Shown in pieces: positions 1-8,262 of a stretch of DNA of 64,000 bases; position 1 is the first letter of the stretch, and each line of letters opens with the position of its first letter. The stretch is from Nocardioides iriomotensis (lineage in GTDB: Bacteria > Actinomycetota > Actinomycetes > Propionibacteriales > Nocardioidaceae). The notes beneath the pieces were generated by a model. That model was given only the letters and a program-made list of their open reading frames with translations. It was not told the DNA's origin and searched no databases. Made by a program: the position numbers and the translations under genes. The stretch spans positions 109,791-173,790 of the forward strand of contig NZ_SDPU01000012.1 in the NCBI RefSeq assembly GCF_004168035.1, read 5' to 3'.

Positions 1-430
1 CGGCGTTGTCGGTCGCGCTGCCGCCCGGGAGCGTGACCACACCGACGGCGGCGGTGCTGTCCTCGCTCGGCTGGGGCGGCGGCCCCTGCTGCAGGTCCAG
101 CTCGTCACGGACACCGTCGAGCACCGAGGCCAGCTCGCCGACCTGGGCGCGGGACAGTCCGTCACCCTCCCCGGACGTCCACAGCACCACCGCGGTCGAG
201 GCGTCCCGGGCGGGCAGCTGCTCCTGCAGCTCCACGGCCCGGGTGCTGTCGTAGCCCGCAGGCAGCGCGTCGAGCGCCCCCGGGTCGCGCTCGGCCTCGC
301 CCACGCCGAAGGCGACGAACCCGCCGAGGCCGAGCAGGATCAGCGCGACGAGCCCGGCGGTGCGGCGTCCGGTGACCATGCCGACCAGCACCGCGAAGGG
401 GCCGCGACGACTACGGTGTCCTCGGGACAT
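1..430 (-). CDS. MMPL/RND-family transporter, N-terminal part (runs off window edge)
   Basis: Open minus-strand frame from ATG at 430 to the window edge (143 residues, no stop), so only the amino end is present. It has a basic cytoplasmic start, one membrane helix at about residues 24-44, then a hydrophilic extracytoplasmic stretch with features typical of MMPL (YdfJ-like) exporters, such as a 'GYDSTRA' segment. A GAGAGGA Shine-Dalgarno lies just upstream. It is divergent from a MarR gene and shares its palindromic operator, a common arrangement for drug or lipid exporters. The family is recognised from the N-terminus only and the substrate is unknown. Confidence 0.72.
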   Translation of the reverse strand, partial: MSRGHRSRRGPFAVLVGMVTGRRTAGLVALILLGLGGFVAFGVGEAERDPGALDALPAGYDSTRAVELQEQLPARDASTAVVLWTSGEGDGLSRAQVGELASVLDGVRDELDLQQGPPPQPSEDSTAAVGVVTLPGGSATDNA

Positions 431-449
431 GGGTCCGGATCCTCTCAGT

Positions 450-474
450 AGATTGCTAACTAGATTAGCAATCT
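450..474. promoter_or_regulatory. MarR-type operator, 10-bp inverted repeat
   Basis: Perfect inverted repeat with arms AGATTGCTAA and TTAGCAATCT separated by 5 bp (CTAGA), in the 58-bp gap between the divergent exporter and MarR genes. It is AT-rich against a very GC-rich background. Position and symmetry fit autorepression by the adjacent MarR protein together with control of the exporter. Confidence 0.75.
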
Positions 475-488
475 GGAAAGGTAGCAGG

Positions 489-974
489 GTGGTCCGAGAA
501 CGACAACGCGTGCTCACCGGTGACGTCGACGACTACCGCGACGACTGGGGTGCCTCCGACAGCCTCCAGGCGCTGCGCGACCTCACCGACGCCGCCGCCG
601 CGACCCGACCCGCCCTCGCCCGCCGCGCCGGGATGAGCCACTCCGAGCTGGTCGCGCTGGAGCACCTGTTCGCCGGCCCGCTCGGCCCGGCCGAGCTCGC
701 GCGACGGCTGGGGGTCACCACGGCCGCGTCGACGACGATCATCGACCGGCTCGTCGAGCGCGGCCACGTACGCCGTACCCCTCATGCGACGGACCGCCGG
801 CGCACCGAAGTGGGGCTCACCGACTCCGGGCGCCGCGAGGTGCTGACCTACCTGATGCCGATGTTCCAGCAGCTCGAGGAGCTCGACCACGAGCTCACCG
901 ACGAGGAGCGCGCGGTCGTCACGCGCTACCTGCGCCGGGCCACCCGCGCGCTGCGCTTGCTGGCGCTCGACTGA
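489..974 (+). CDS. MarR-family transcriptional regulator
   Basis: 161-aa winged-helix regulator. The HTH lies around '[23 protein letters not shown]', followed by the wing '[16 protein letters not shown]' and C-terminal dimerisation helices. I chose GTG at 489 because a GGAAAGG ribosome site precedes it; the longer frame upstream would run through the operator. It most likely represses the divergent MMPL exporter until a ligand binds. Its 3' end overlaps the convergent gas-vesicle gene by 49 nt. Confidence 0.85.
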   Translation: MVRERQRVLTGDVDDYRDDWGASDSLQALRDLTDAAAATRPALARRAGMSHSELVALEHLFAGPLGPAELARRLGVTTAASTTIIDRLVERGHVRRTPHATDRRRTEVGLTDSGRREVLTYLMPMFQQLEELDHELTDEERAVVTRYLRRATRALRLLALD

Positions 975-1360
975 GGCTCGGCCGCGTCCTTGACCGCGTC
1001 GACGGCGTCCCGGGTCGCGCCCACCACCTTCCGAACCGGCTTGGCGACCGGCTCGATCTTCTTCTCGACGACCTTGGCCGCGACGTTCTCGACGACTTCG
1101 CCGCCTATGTCCGTGACGAGGTCCGTGAGTCCGCGCCCCTGCTTGGGCTCGAGCTCGAGGCGGTTCGTGGCCTCGGCGAAGCGCAGGTAGGTGTCGACGC
1201 TGGCGACCACCACGCGAGCGTCGACCGTGAGCAGCTCGATGCCGAGCAGGCTGACCCGCACGTACGCGTCGATGACCAGACCACGGTCGAGGAGGACCTC
1301 GACCACGTCCGCGAGCCCGCTGGGAGCCGGCCGCTCCAGGTAGCCACCCGACGCCGTCAC
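926..1360 (-). CDS. Gas vesicle protein, GvpA/GvpJ family (orphan)
   Basis: 144 aa, GTG start with a GGGAGAG ribosome site. Residues about 15-65 match the Gas_vesicle signature closely: a '[19 protein letters not shown]' helix-strand followed by '[17 protein letters not shown]'. A long charged Lys/Arg/Ala-rich tail, absent from the main shell protein GvpA, suggests a GvpJ/GvpS-type minor protein. No other gvp gene (gvpF, gvpL, gvpN, gvpO, gvpK) is in the window. It could therefore be a remnant, serve a cluster elsewhere, or have a non-flotation role. The 3' end overlaps marR tail-to-tail. Confidence 0.85.
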   Translation of the reverse strand: MTASGGYLERPAPSGLADVVEVLLDRGLVIDAYVRVSLLGIELLTVDARVVVASVDTYLRFAEATNRLELEPKQGRGLTDLVTDIGGEVVENVAAKVVEKKIEPVAKPVRKVVGATRDAVDAVKDAAEPQSSASKRSARVARRR

Positions 1361-1432
1361 CGGCCGCTCTCCCTGCCGACGAGAACCGTCCTTGTCGTCT
1401 GCATCTGATCGACGTACCCATCGAACGACGGG

Positions 1433-1798
1433 TCAACCGCTCAGGTCGAACCAAACACTCTTCGTGCCGGCGTGGTGCTCCACACCCCACGTGTCGGCGA
1501 GCGCCGCGATGATGACGAGTCCGCGCCCCCTTTCCTCGGTGTGGCTCAGCGACTTCGCCGAGATCTCACGGCTGTCCTCGTCGGTGACGGTCACCCGCAG
1601 CGTGGGAGCGGTGAAGGCGGCGTGGACCACGCAGTCGGTGCGCGCATGCAGGAAGGCGTTGGTCACCAGCTCGGTGACCATGAGCGCGGCGGAGTCGGCG
1701 AGCGCGCCGCACTGCCACTCGTCGCAGCGCTGGATGATCCAGTGCCGCGCCCGTCTCGGCGCCCGAACGTCGTGCTCGAGCCGCAGAGTCTCGATCAT
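1433..1798 (-). CDS. ATP-binding protein, anti-sigma-factor kinase type (HATPase_c_2)
   Basis: 121 aa from ATG at 1798; a longer GTG start at 1846 adds only Arg-rich residues. The N-box 'LMVTELVTNAFLHA' and G-box-like 'ERGRGLVIIAALAD' place it in the RsbW/SpoIIAB-like GHKL family common in actinobacteria. Such proteins bind or phosphorylate anti-anti-sigma partners, but no sigma factor or STAS protein is adjacent, so its partner is unknown. It lies 72 nt upstream of the gas-vesicle gene on the same strand. Confidence 0.8.
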   Translation of the reverse strand: MIETLRLEHDVRAPRRARHWIIQRCDEWQCGALADSAALMVTELVTNAFLHARTDCVVHAAFTAPTLRVTVTDEDSREISAKSLSHTEERGRGLVIIAALADTWGVEHHAGTKSVWFDLSG

Positions 1799-1980
1799 GC
1801 GCCCCCATCTCGGGCTCCGACCCCGTCGCGGCCCTGCCCGGAGCACCGCGTCCGTAGCCCTCTGCCACCACTATGCCCCCCGATACGCCGGATCGACAGT
1901 CTGGACGGTTATCGGGCGAATGGGTTGCGGGTGCGAGGTTGCGCGGCATGACCGGGCCACGGACGATCGTGACCGGGCCG

Positions 1981-3306
1981 TCAACGGGGGCCGCCGCCCT
2001 CACGAGACCGGGTACGCACGGCCTCCAGGGTCTCGATCGTGAGGTAGGCGACCACGGCAGCCACGATGATGATGGGCCCCACGCCGGCGCCGGACCTGGA
2101 CGTCAGCAGCAGCGTGATGACCACCGCCGAGAGGGGAAGGCGGAGGACCGCCACCGTGCTCGCGGCCATCAGGGCGGCCACGGCCGGCGTCTCCGAGAAA
2201 CCGGGGAGCTGGGCAGCCATCAGTCCTCCGGCTGCCCCGAGGAACAGGGCCGGGAACGTGGGGCCACCACGGAAGCTGCCCAACGAGATCGCCCAGGCCA
2301 CTCCCTTGAGCGCGACCAGCAGGAAGAGGGTCCAACCCGAGACAGAGCCTGCCTGGGACAGCAGGGCGCTGAACGCGTCCTCCCCGGAGAACAGGACGGC
2401 TTCCGCGCTCTGGTCGGTCGAGGCCACGAACACGATCGCCAGCGCGGCGACCACCAGCCCGGCGACCGGGGTCAGCACCCAGGGACTCCTCGCCACGACG
2501 CGCGCGGACACCTTTGCCGCCTCGACGACGAGGAACACCGCGAGCGCGGCGGCCACGGACAGGGGCAGGGTCCAGGCGAAGTCGACCGCAGTGGGAACCG
2601 GGTACGACGGGAGGGAGAACGGGCTCAGCGAGTAGTCGCTGTTGTCCAGCCCCGTCCACGTGCCGATGCCGACGAAGACCAGGGAGCCGATCCCGGCCGA
2701 CATCAGTCCCGGCAGCAGGATCAGCGGCAGCATCGCGCCCCCGAGACCGGCCGCCTCGATGAGGATGACGGCACCGATCACCGGGGATCCGAAGATCGTG
2801 GCCAGCGCCGCGAACGCGGCCGAGGCCGAGATCACCGACACGGCCTGGTCGGGGATGTCGCGCAGCGCCTTGACGGCGAAGATCGCCAGGCCGGAGCCCA
2901 GCGCGATGAGTGGAGCCTCCGGCCCGAGGACGAGTCCGAGCCCGATGCTCGCCAGCGCCGCCAGCAACACGCCGGGTACCGCGTTCGGGAGCGTCACCCC
3001 TCCGGACAGGCCCTGGTAGGGCACGTGTCCCCCTCCGCCGGTAAGGCGGACGGCCCCTGCCGTCACGATCCCCGCGAGGACCAGCACCGGCACCGGCCAC
3101 CAGATCGGCGCCGAGTCGTGGCCGAGCGCCTGCGGAAGCTCCTCGTAGACCCACACCTGGATCCAGTGGAGCAGCTCGAGGAACGCCCAGGAGGCCAGCG
3201 AGACGACGACACCGACGAGCGCTGCGACGACGAGGAGCCGGCGGTAGTCGCTGCTCCTGATCAGCGTGCCGGGGTCACTCGCCGGCGCCGCCTGCGCCTC
3301 GCCCAC
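1981..3306 (-). CDS. ClC-family chloride channel or H+/Cl- antiporter
   Basis: 441-aa polytopic membrane protein with ClC signature regions: 'LSGGVTLPNAVPG' (selectivity-region equivalent), 'GLVLGPEAPLIALGSG' with the gating-position Glu, and 'FRGGPTFPALFLGAAGG'. The GTG start follows GGAGGGTCGAG. It lies 58 nt downstream of glutamate decarboxylase on the same strand, a probable operon. ClC exchange supports acid resistance in enteric bacteria by compensating charge during decarboxylation, so an acid-stress role is inferred here. The transported anion cannot be assigned from sequence. Confidence 0.88.
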   Translation of the reverse strand: MGEAQAAPASDPGTLIRSSDYRRLLVVAALVGVVVSLASWAFLELLHWIQVWVYEELPQALGHDSAPIWWPVPVLVLAGIVTAGAVRLTGGGGHVPYQGLSGGVTLPNAVPGVLLAALASIGLGLVLGPEAPLIALGSGLAIFAVKALRDIPDQAVSVISASAAFAALATIFGSPVIGAVILIEAAGLGGAMLPLILLPGLMSAGIGSLVFVGIGTWTGLDNSDYSLSPFSLPSYPVPTAVDFAWTLPLSVAAALAVFLVVEAAKVSARVVARSPWVLTPVAGLVVAALAIVFVASTDQSAEAVLFSGEDAFSALLSQAGSVSGWTLFLLVALKGVAWAISLGSFRGGPTFPALFLGAAGGLMAAQLPGFSETPAVAALMAASTVAVLRLPLSAVVITLLLTSRSGAGVGPIIIVAAVVAYLTIETLEAVRTRSREGGGPR

Positions 3307-3364
3307 CTCGACCCTCCACCCGCTCCGTCTGCCGGTCAGCGCCTCGTCGAGCCCTCGACCCGGG

Positions 3365-4735
3365 TCAGTAGCCGGTGCCCTGCTTGACCTGCTGCCGCTC
3401 CTTCTCGTGCGCGCCGCCCTTCTGGTCGAGCGTGGTGCAGGCGTCGTCCACGTCCCGGGCCAGGCGCTCGACCTGCTCGCGGCTCAGCGTCTCCTTGACC
3501 AGAGCGCGAAGGATCTTCACGTGCTGCGCGTTCGGGGGGAGGGTGTAGGCCGGCACCATCCAGCCGCGCTCGGCCGAGAGCTGCCAGGCGATGTCCGACT
3601 CGTCGTACGCCTGCGCACGGGCCAGCCGGAACGCGACCAGCGGCAGCTGCTCGAGGTCGCTGCCGATCACCTCGAACCGGCCGCTCTTCTCCAGGTGGAG
3701 GGCCAACGCCCGCGCGTTCTCCTGCATCTGCATCATCACGTAGGTGTAGCCCTGCCGGCCGAGCCGGACGAAGTTGTAGTACTGCGCCAGCACCATCGAC
3801 GCACCGGTGGAGAAGTTCAACGTGAAGGTGGCGTCCGTCTTGCCGAGGTAGTTCTCGTAGAAGACCAGGTCCTTGGCCAGGTCGGACTCCGTCCGGAACA
3901 CCAGCCAGCCGATGCCGGGGTAGACCAGGCCGTACTTGTGACCGGAGACGTTGATCGAGCGGACCTGCTCGAGCCGGAAGTCCCACGCCGACTCCGGGTA
4001 GAGGAACGGCCACACGAAGCCGCCGCTGGCGGCGTCGACGTGGAGGGGGATGTCGAGGCTGCGCTCCTGCTTGACCCGCAGGAGGAGCTCGTTGATGCCG
4101 ACGACGTCGTCCATGTGTCCGGTGAAGGTGGTCCCGAGGACCGCCACCACGCCGATCGTGTTCTCGTCGAGGTGCGCCTCGACGTCGTCGGGGCCGATCG
4201 TGTACTTGTTCTCGGCGAGCGGGATGATCCGCGGTTCCACGTCGAAGTAGCGGCAGAACTTCTCCCAGACCACGTGCACGTCGCCGCCGAAGACGAGGTT
4301 CGGCCGGTCCACCGGCTCGCCGGCCGCCGTGCGGCGCTCGCGCCACTTCCACTTCAGGGACAGGGCGCCCAGCATGATCGCCTCGGACGAGCCCTGGGTC
4401 CGGCACCCCGCCGTGGCTCCGGGAGCGTGGAAGAGGTCCGCGAGCATCCGCACGCACCGCTGCTCGATCTCGGCGGAGATCGGGTACTCGGCGTGGTCGA
4501 TGAAGTTGCGGTGCAGGTTCTCCGCGATGATCCGCTGCGCCTCCGGCTCCATCCAGGTGGTGACGAAGGTGGCGAGGTTGCGCTGCGGGTCTCCTTCCAT
4601 CGCGAGGTCCTCCCCCACCAGCCGCATCGCCTCCACCGGGCTCATCCCGACGTCCGGGAACCGGGTGGCTGGTGCGGGCTGGGTCAGGAAGCGGTTGCCG
4701 TACAGCGCCGCCGCGGCGTCGTCACCGATGGTCAT
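3365..4735 (-). CDS. gadB: Glutamate decarboxylase
   Basis: 456-aa PLP-dependent group II decarboxylase that converts glutamate to GABA and CO2 while consuming a proton. The PLP lysine is K267 in 'SGHKYG'; 'HVDAASGGF' at 232-240 is the cofactor-aspartate segment. I chose ATG at 4735, preceded by AGGAGT; the frame remains open further upstream but that sequence does not look coding. No GadC-type antiporter is beside it. The next gene in the same direction is a ClC transporter, suggesting an acid-tolerance unit. Confidence 0.93.
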   Translation of the reverse strand: MTIGDDAAAALYGNRFLTQPAPATRFPDVGMSPVEAMRLVGEDLAMEGDPQRNLATFVTTWMEPEAQRIIAENLHRNFIDHAEYPISAEIEQRCVRMLADLFHAPGATAGCRTQGSSEAIMLGALSLKWKWRERRTAAGEPVDRPNLVFGGDVHVVWEKFCRYFDVEPRIIPLAENKYTIGPDDVEAHLDENTIGVVAVLGTTFTGHMDDVVGINELLLRVKQERSLDIPLHVDAASGGFVWPFLYPESAWDFRLEQVRSINVSGHKYGLVYPGIGWLVFRTESDLAKDLVFYENYLGKTDATFTLNFSTGASMVLAQYYNFVRLGRQGYTYVMMQMQENARALALHLEKSGRFEVIGSDLEQLPLVAFRLARAQAYDESDIAWQLSAERGWMVPAYTLPPNAQHVKILRALVKETLSREQVERLARDVDDACTTLDQKGGAHEKERQQVKQGTGY

Positions 4736-5081
4736 GCCGAGGACTCCTGTCAGACGTGATCGCCCCGGCGACCGCTGAGCTGCGGGTTCCCGTCGTCGGA
4801 CGTGCAGTCGGTCGTCATGGGCGACGCCTCGGGGAGAACCGCTCCTCGACGCCGCTGCTCGACGTCCTAGCCCCGAGGATTCACCGGTCGCGTGGCGAGG
4901 CACAACCGCCCAGGCAGGCGGGATCGTGTGGCCCGGACGTGGGCGGACGAGGCCCAAATCCACCCTCACCTCGCAAACCGTCGAGCGACATGACGGCCCG
5001 CCTGAGCGGCGTACCGCGGATCGGGCGGGTCGTCGCGTTCACGTCGTCGAGCGCTTCGACGGGTTCGCCCGGAGCCCGGGA
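4736..5081. other. Intergenic region without a supported gene
   Basis: 346 nt upstream of gadB and downstream of the GAP-family gene, both on the minus strand. It should contain the gadB promoter and leader. The only coding candidate is a 22-codon minus-strand ORF (4818-4750) with a GAGG upstream, ending 14 nt before the gadB ATG; I do not call it a gene. I see no clear terminator or repeat. Confidence 0.5.
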
Positions 5082-5756
5082 TCACCTGAGGACCGACGCC
5101 AGGTCCACCAGGCCGTCGAGCACGAGGAATGCCCCGGCGACGCCTGCCACCACGGCGAAGACCGCCGGCGCCAGGTCGATGGCGCGATCGCGCAGGTGGG
5201 CCAGGTACGCCTGCGCCTCGGCGGGCTTCCGCGCGTAGAAGAGGTACATGAGCACGACGCTGGCGGTGGAGGCGACGGCGAAGCAGGCGAAGGCGATGAG
5301 GGCGACGAGGCGGGGTGGCTGGTGGTGCACCACCAGGACGGCCGCGGCCGTGGTGATCGCCCACGGCTGCTTGAGCACGCCGAACAGCGCTGCACCGCGC
5401 GGGCTCAGGTCGTCCACGCCCCCGGACAGCAGACGAGCCTGCCAGCCGTCGGTGGTGTCCGGGGCCTCGGCGCGGCTACGCCACTGACGAACGCCCGCGA
5501 CGACGAGCGCGCATCCGAGCACGACCTCGACGACCAGGACCACGGTCCGGCCGTCCCTGTGCTGCACGCTCCTCGACGAGCTCAGCAGGTACCCGAGCGT
5601 GAAGACGACGGTCAGTGATGCTGTCCAGCCGACCAGGAACGCGGTCGCGTTGACGCCGGCTCTGGCCGACTCGAGCACCAGGATGAACACCACGATCGTG
5701 ATGGGAGACAGGCTTGCCACCAGACCCATCAGCAAGATCGACAGGATCAGCCCCAT
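5082..5756 (-). CDS. GAP-family membrane protein (Sap, sulfolipid-addressing-like)
   Basis: 224 aa with about six hydrophobic helices. The N-terminus 'MGLILSILLMGLVASLSP' and the LysE/Cad-like arrangement match the actinobacterial GAP/Sap family, implicated in glycopeptidolipid or sulfolipid export. ATG at 5756 lies after GGAGCGCC; residues upstream in the same frame are not membrane-like. The substrate is unknown. It is divergent from the cation:proton antiporter gene. Confidence 0.72.
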   Translation of the reverse strand: MGLILSILLMGLVASLSPITIVVFILVLESARAGVNATAFLVGWTASLTVVFTLGYLLSSSRSVQHRDGRTVVLVVEVVLGCALVVAGVRQWRSRAEAPDTTDGWQARLLSGGVDDLSPRGAALFGVLKQPWAITTAAAVLVVHHQPPRLVALIAFACFAVASTASVVLMYLFYARKPAEAQAYLAHLRDRAIDLAPAVFAVVAGVAGAFLVLDGLVDLASVLR

Positions 5757-5909
5757 GGCGGCGCTCCAGGCATCCTCTGGGCGGGCGCCTGCCCGCGCCT
5801 TGGAAGGAAGATATAGCAGCGCCCCGGTCCGTCGGCTCGATCCGACGAGGTTCGAGCCGGGAGCGCCTAGCATGTTCGAGGGACTTGGTCGGCGGAGGGT
5901 GGAGCGGCC

Positions 5910-7208
5910 ATGAACTGGGCCCTCGCGGTGATCGCGCTGATCGTCCTTGCCTATGCCGTGTGGGTACGTCGGCTGGGCGCGGTGAACGTCTCGGCCGCCA
6001 TGTTCTTCACCACGGCCGGTCTGGTCGCCGGTCCGGTGCTCGGCGTGCTCGACCTCCATCTCCGGAGCGAGGCGATCAAGCTCCTCGCCGAGATCACCCT
6101 CGTGCTGGTGCTGTTCTCCGACGCCTCGCGGATCTCGCCGCGGGCTCTCCGCCGGGGGGCGGCGATCCCACTCCGGCTGCTCGGGATCGGCCTCCCGCTG
6201 ACCATCATCGCCGGCACCGCGGTCGGCACCCTGGTGCTGCCCGACCTGGCCGGCGTCGAGACGCTGATCCTGGCGGTGATGCTCGCCTGCACCGACGCCG
6301 CGCTCGGGCAGGCGGTCGTGGTCGACGAACGTCTCCCCGCCCGGATCCGGCAGGGACTCAACGTCGAGAGCGGGCTCAACGACGGGCTGTGCGTCCCGAT
6401 CTTCCTGATCGCGATCGGTTTCGCCGAGGCCGACCAGGGCGACACGTCCGGTCACCACGCGCTGCGTATCGTCGTCGAGCAGCTGGGGTACGGCCTGGTC
6501 GCCGGCGCGGTCGCCGGGGCACTCGGGGTCGTCGCGCTCCGGACGGCGCTGCGCCCGAAGCACCGGGAGACCGGCTGGCTCCAGGTCCTCCCCGTCGCGA
6601 CCGCCACCGCGGCAGCAGGAGGCGCGTCCGCACTCGGCGGCAGCATCTTCATCGCCGCGTTCACCGCGGGCATGGTGTTCGCGTGGTACCACCGCGCGCA
6701 CGACGCGCAGGTCACCCACCTGGTCGACGAGTCCGGCGAGCTGTTCAACGCGGTGACGTTCATCGTCTTCGGGGCCGTCATCCTCGGCCCGACCCTGAGC
6801 CACCTCACGTGGCAGCTGCTCGGGTACGCCGTCCTCAGCCTGACCGTGGTCCGGATGGTCCCGGTCGCGGCGGCGATGCTCGGCAGCGACAGCCGTCCCG
6901 CGACGCTCGCGTTCCTCGGCTGGTTCGGCCCCCGCGGGCTCGCGTCGATCGTGTTCGGCGTGATCCTGCTCGACGACACCAGCCTCCACGGCGAGACCGA
7001 GATCCTCCGCGCGGTCGCCTTCACCGTCGCGCTGTCGGTGTACGCGCACGGACTGACCGCCGGACCGCTGACCGACCGCTACGCGCGGTGGTGGGCCTCG
7101 CAGCCGGGCCGAGGCGCAACCGAGGCCGAGCCGGAGGACGCCACCCCCCACGTCCGGCCGCGATGGCACAGACCGGCCCCGCCCCACGGGGAGACGACGA
7201 GCCCGTGA
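5910..7208 (+). CDS. Cation:proton antiporter (CPA1/NhaP type)
   Basis: 432 aa with about 12 membrane helices. Family residues include the 'ESGLNDG' Asn-Asp pair in the ion-binding helix (about 152-158), an earlier 'ACTDAAL' helix and the 'GPRGLASIVFG' helix. A GGAGGGTGGAGCG ribosome site precedes the ATG. The role is likely exchange of Na+ or K+ for H+ in pH and salt homeostasis, consistent with the nearby ClC and glutamate decarboxylase genes. The hydrophilic Pro-rich C-tail is short and carries no TrkA-C domain. Confidence 0.88.
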   Translation: MNWALAVIALIVLAYAVWVRRLGAVNVSAAMFFTTAGLVAGPVLGVLDLHLRSEAIKLLAEITLVLVLFSDASRISPRALRRGAAIPLRLLGIGLPLTIIAGTAVGTLVLPDLAGVETLILAVMLACTDAALGQAVVVDERLPARIRQGLNVESGLNDGLCVPIFLIAIGFAEADQGDTSGHHALRIVVEQLGYGLVAGAVAGALGVVALRTALRPKHRETGWLQVLPVATATAAAGGASALGGSIFIAAFTAGMVFAWYHRAHDAQVTHLVDESGELFNAVTFIVFGAVILGPTLSHLTWQLLGYAVLSLTVVRMVPVAAAMLGSDSRPATLAFLGWFGPRGLASIVFGVILLDDTSLHGETEILRAVAFTVALSVYAHGLTAGPLTDRYARWWASQPGRGATEAEPEDATPHVRPRWHRPAPPHGETTSP

Positions 7209-7317
7209 CCCGCCGGACGGGCTGGGTCAGCTGGACCGGACCTGCAACCGTGGGGTGTGACTTCGCTGTTCGCGGCCAGAGGAGCCCGATCTCCGTCGAC
7301 GCGTCCAGCGGTCGCGG

Positions 7318-8058
7318 TCAGACCGGAGAGCTCGTGCACGCGGTCCAGTGCGGGCCGACGAACTCGGGGAACCGTGCCCCGAGCCGGTTCAGCGCAACGG
7401 TGGCTTCCTCCACCTCCGGCCCGGTGAACCCGAGGCCGTCGCGGCGCAGCTGATAGGTCCGACGGGTCACCCGGAACCGCTTGCCATCGCTGGTCTGCGC
7501 GGCCTGGGAGAGGATGAGCCGCCCATCGGCGGTGCAACCGGCTCCGCGTGGGTAGATCACGCCGCCGCCCTCGACGATGAACGAACCGTCCGGCTGGTCC
7601 GGTACGTGCAGCGCCCGCAGCCCTCCGCCGGAGAACGTGAACATCTGCGCGAGCACGGCGTCGACCGCGGCCCCGGTGTCGACGACGATCTCCGCGCCGT
7701 GCCGGTCGCCGAGATGCGGGAGACCGACGATCCGGGCACGGATGCCCTTGATCGGCACAGCGGCCGGGATCAGGTGTGTGGAGGAGATGCCTGCTCCGTC
7801 CACGCGGACGCCGACGAAGCCTCGGCAGGGCTCGGCAGCGCCGGGGTCGGATGCGGCGGCCACCGTGTCCGGCTTCCCGTCACCGGACACGTCGACCCGC
7901 AGGTGCGACCTCTCCAGCGCACGTCGTACCACCGCCTGCTCGTGCGGGCACTCCGAGGAGTCGGCGACCTGCGCCCGGGGCTCGGCCGCACCCCCGCAGC
8001 CCGACACCGCGAGCAGGCCGACCACGATGACGGCGATCAAGAAGCGCCCCAGACGCAT
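7318..8058 (-). CDS. Putative lipoprotein of unknown function
   Basis: 246 aa. Lipoprotein signal peptide with lipobox 'AVSGC' near residue 21. Just after it, 'DVSGDGKPDTVA' resembles an FG-GAP/VCBS-type calcium-binding motif, often seen in secreted proteins that report 'integrity' values. The rest has no family I recognise. It is convergent with the antiporter gene. Confidence 0.7.
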   Translation of the reverse strand: MRLGRFLIAVIVVGLLAVSGCGGAAEPRAQVADSSECPHEQAVVRRALERSHLRVDVSGDGKPDTVAAASDPGAAEPCRGFVGVRVDGAGISSTHLIPAAVPIKGIRARIVGLPHLGDRHGAEIVVDTGAAVDAVLAQMFTFSGGGLRALHVPDQPDGSFIVEGGGVIYPRGAGCTADGRLILSQAAQTSDGKRFRVTRRTYQLRRDGLGFTGPEVEEATVALNRLGARFPEFVGPHWTACTSSPV

Positions 8059-8262
8059 CAGCGGCTCCCGCGTGATGGTGGCCGACTCTCGAAGTTCCGG
8101 CGCACCACGCAGAACCCATCGTCACACCTCCAGCGGCCTTCCGCGAGAAATCGCGGCGATCCCGCCCGTACGGCGTGCGATGGAGTGCGTCGGCGCCGCC
8201 ATCCAGCCTGGCCGGACAGGTCGGCGACTGCCAGGGCCCTTGGTCCTGCGGACCGGGCCGCA

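Noticed and set aside
1873..3387. 504-codon plus-strand ORF opposite the ClC gene
   Set aside because: Low-complexity Arg/Gly/His/Asp composition typical of a high-GC shadow frame; the opposite strand encodes a clear ClC protein.
4750..4818. 22-codon ORF just upstream of gadB as a leader peptide
   Set aside because: It has a weak GAGG site and no regulatory amino-acid run; a chance ORF in a GC-rich leader is as likely.
5820..5880. Possible tRNA because of a GGTTCGAGCC string
   Set aside because: No acceptor stem, D-arm or anticodon stem can be folded around it; no tRNA was found in the window.
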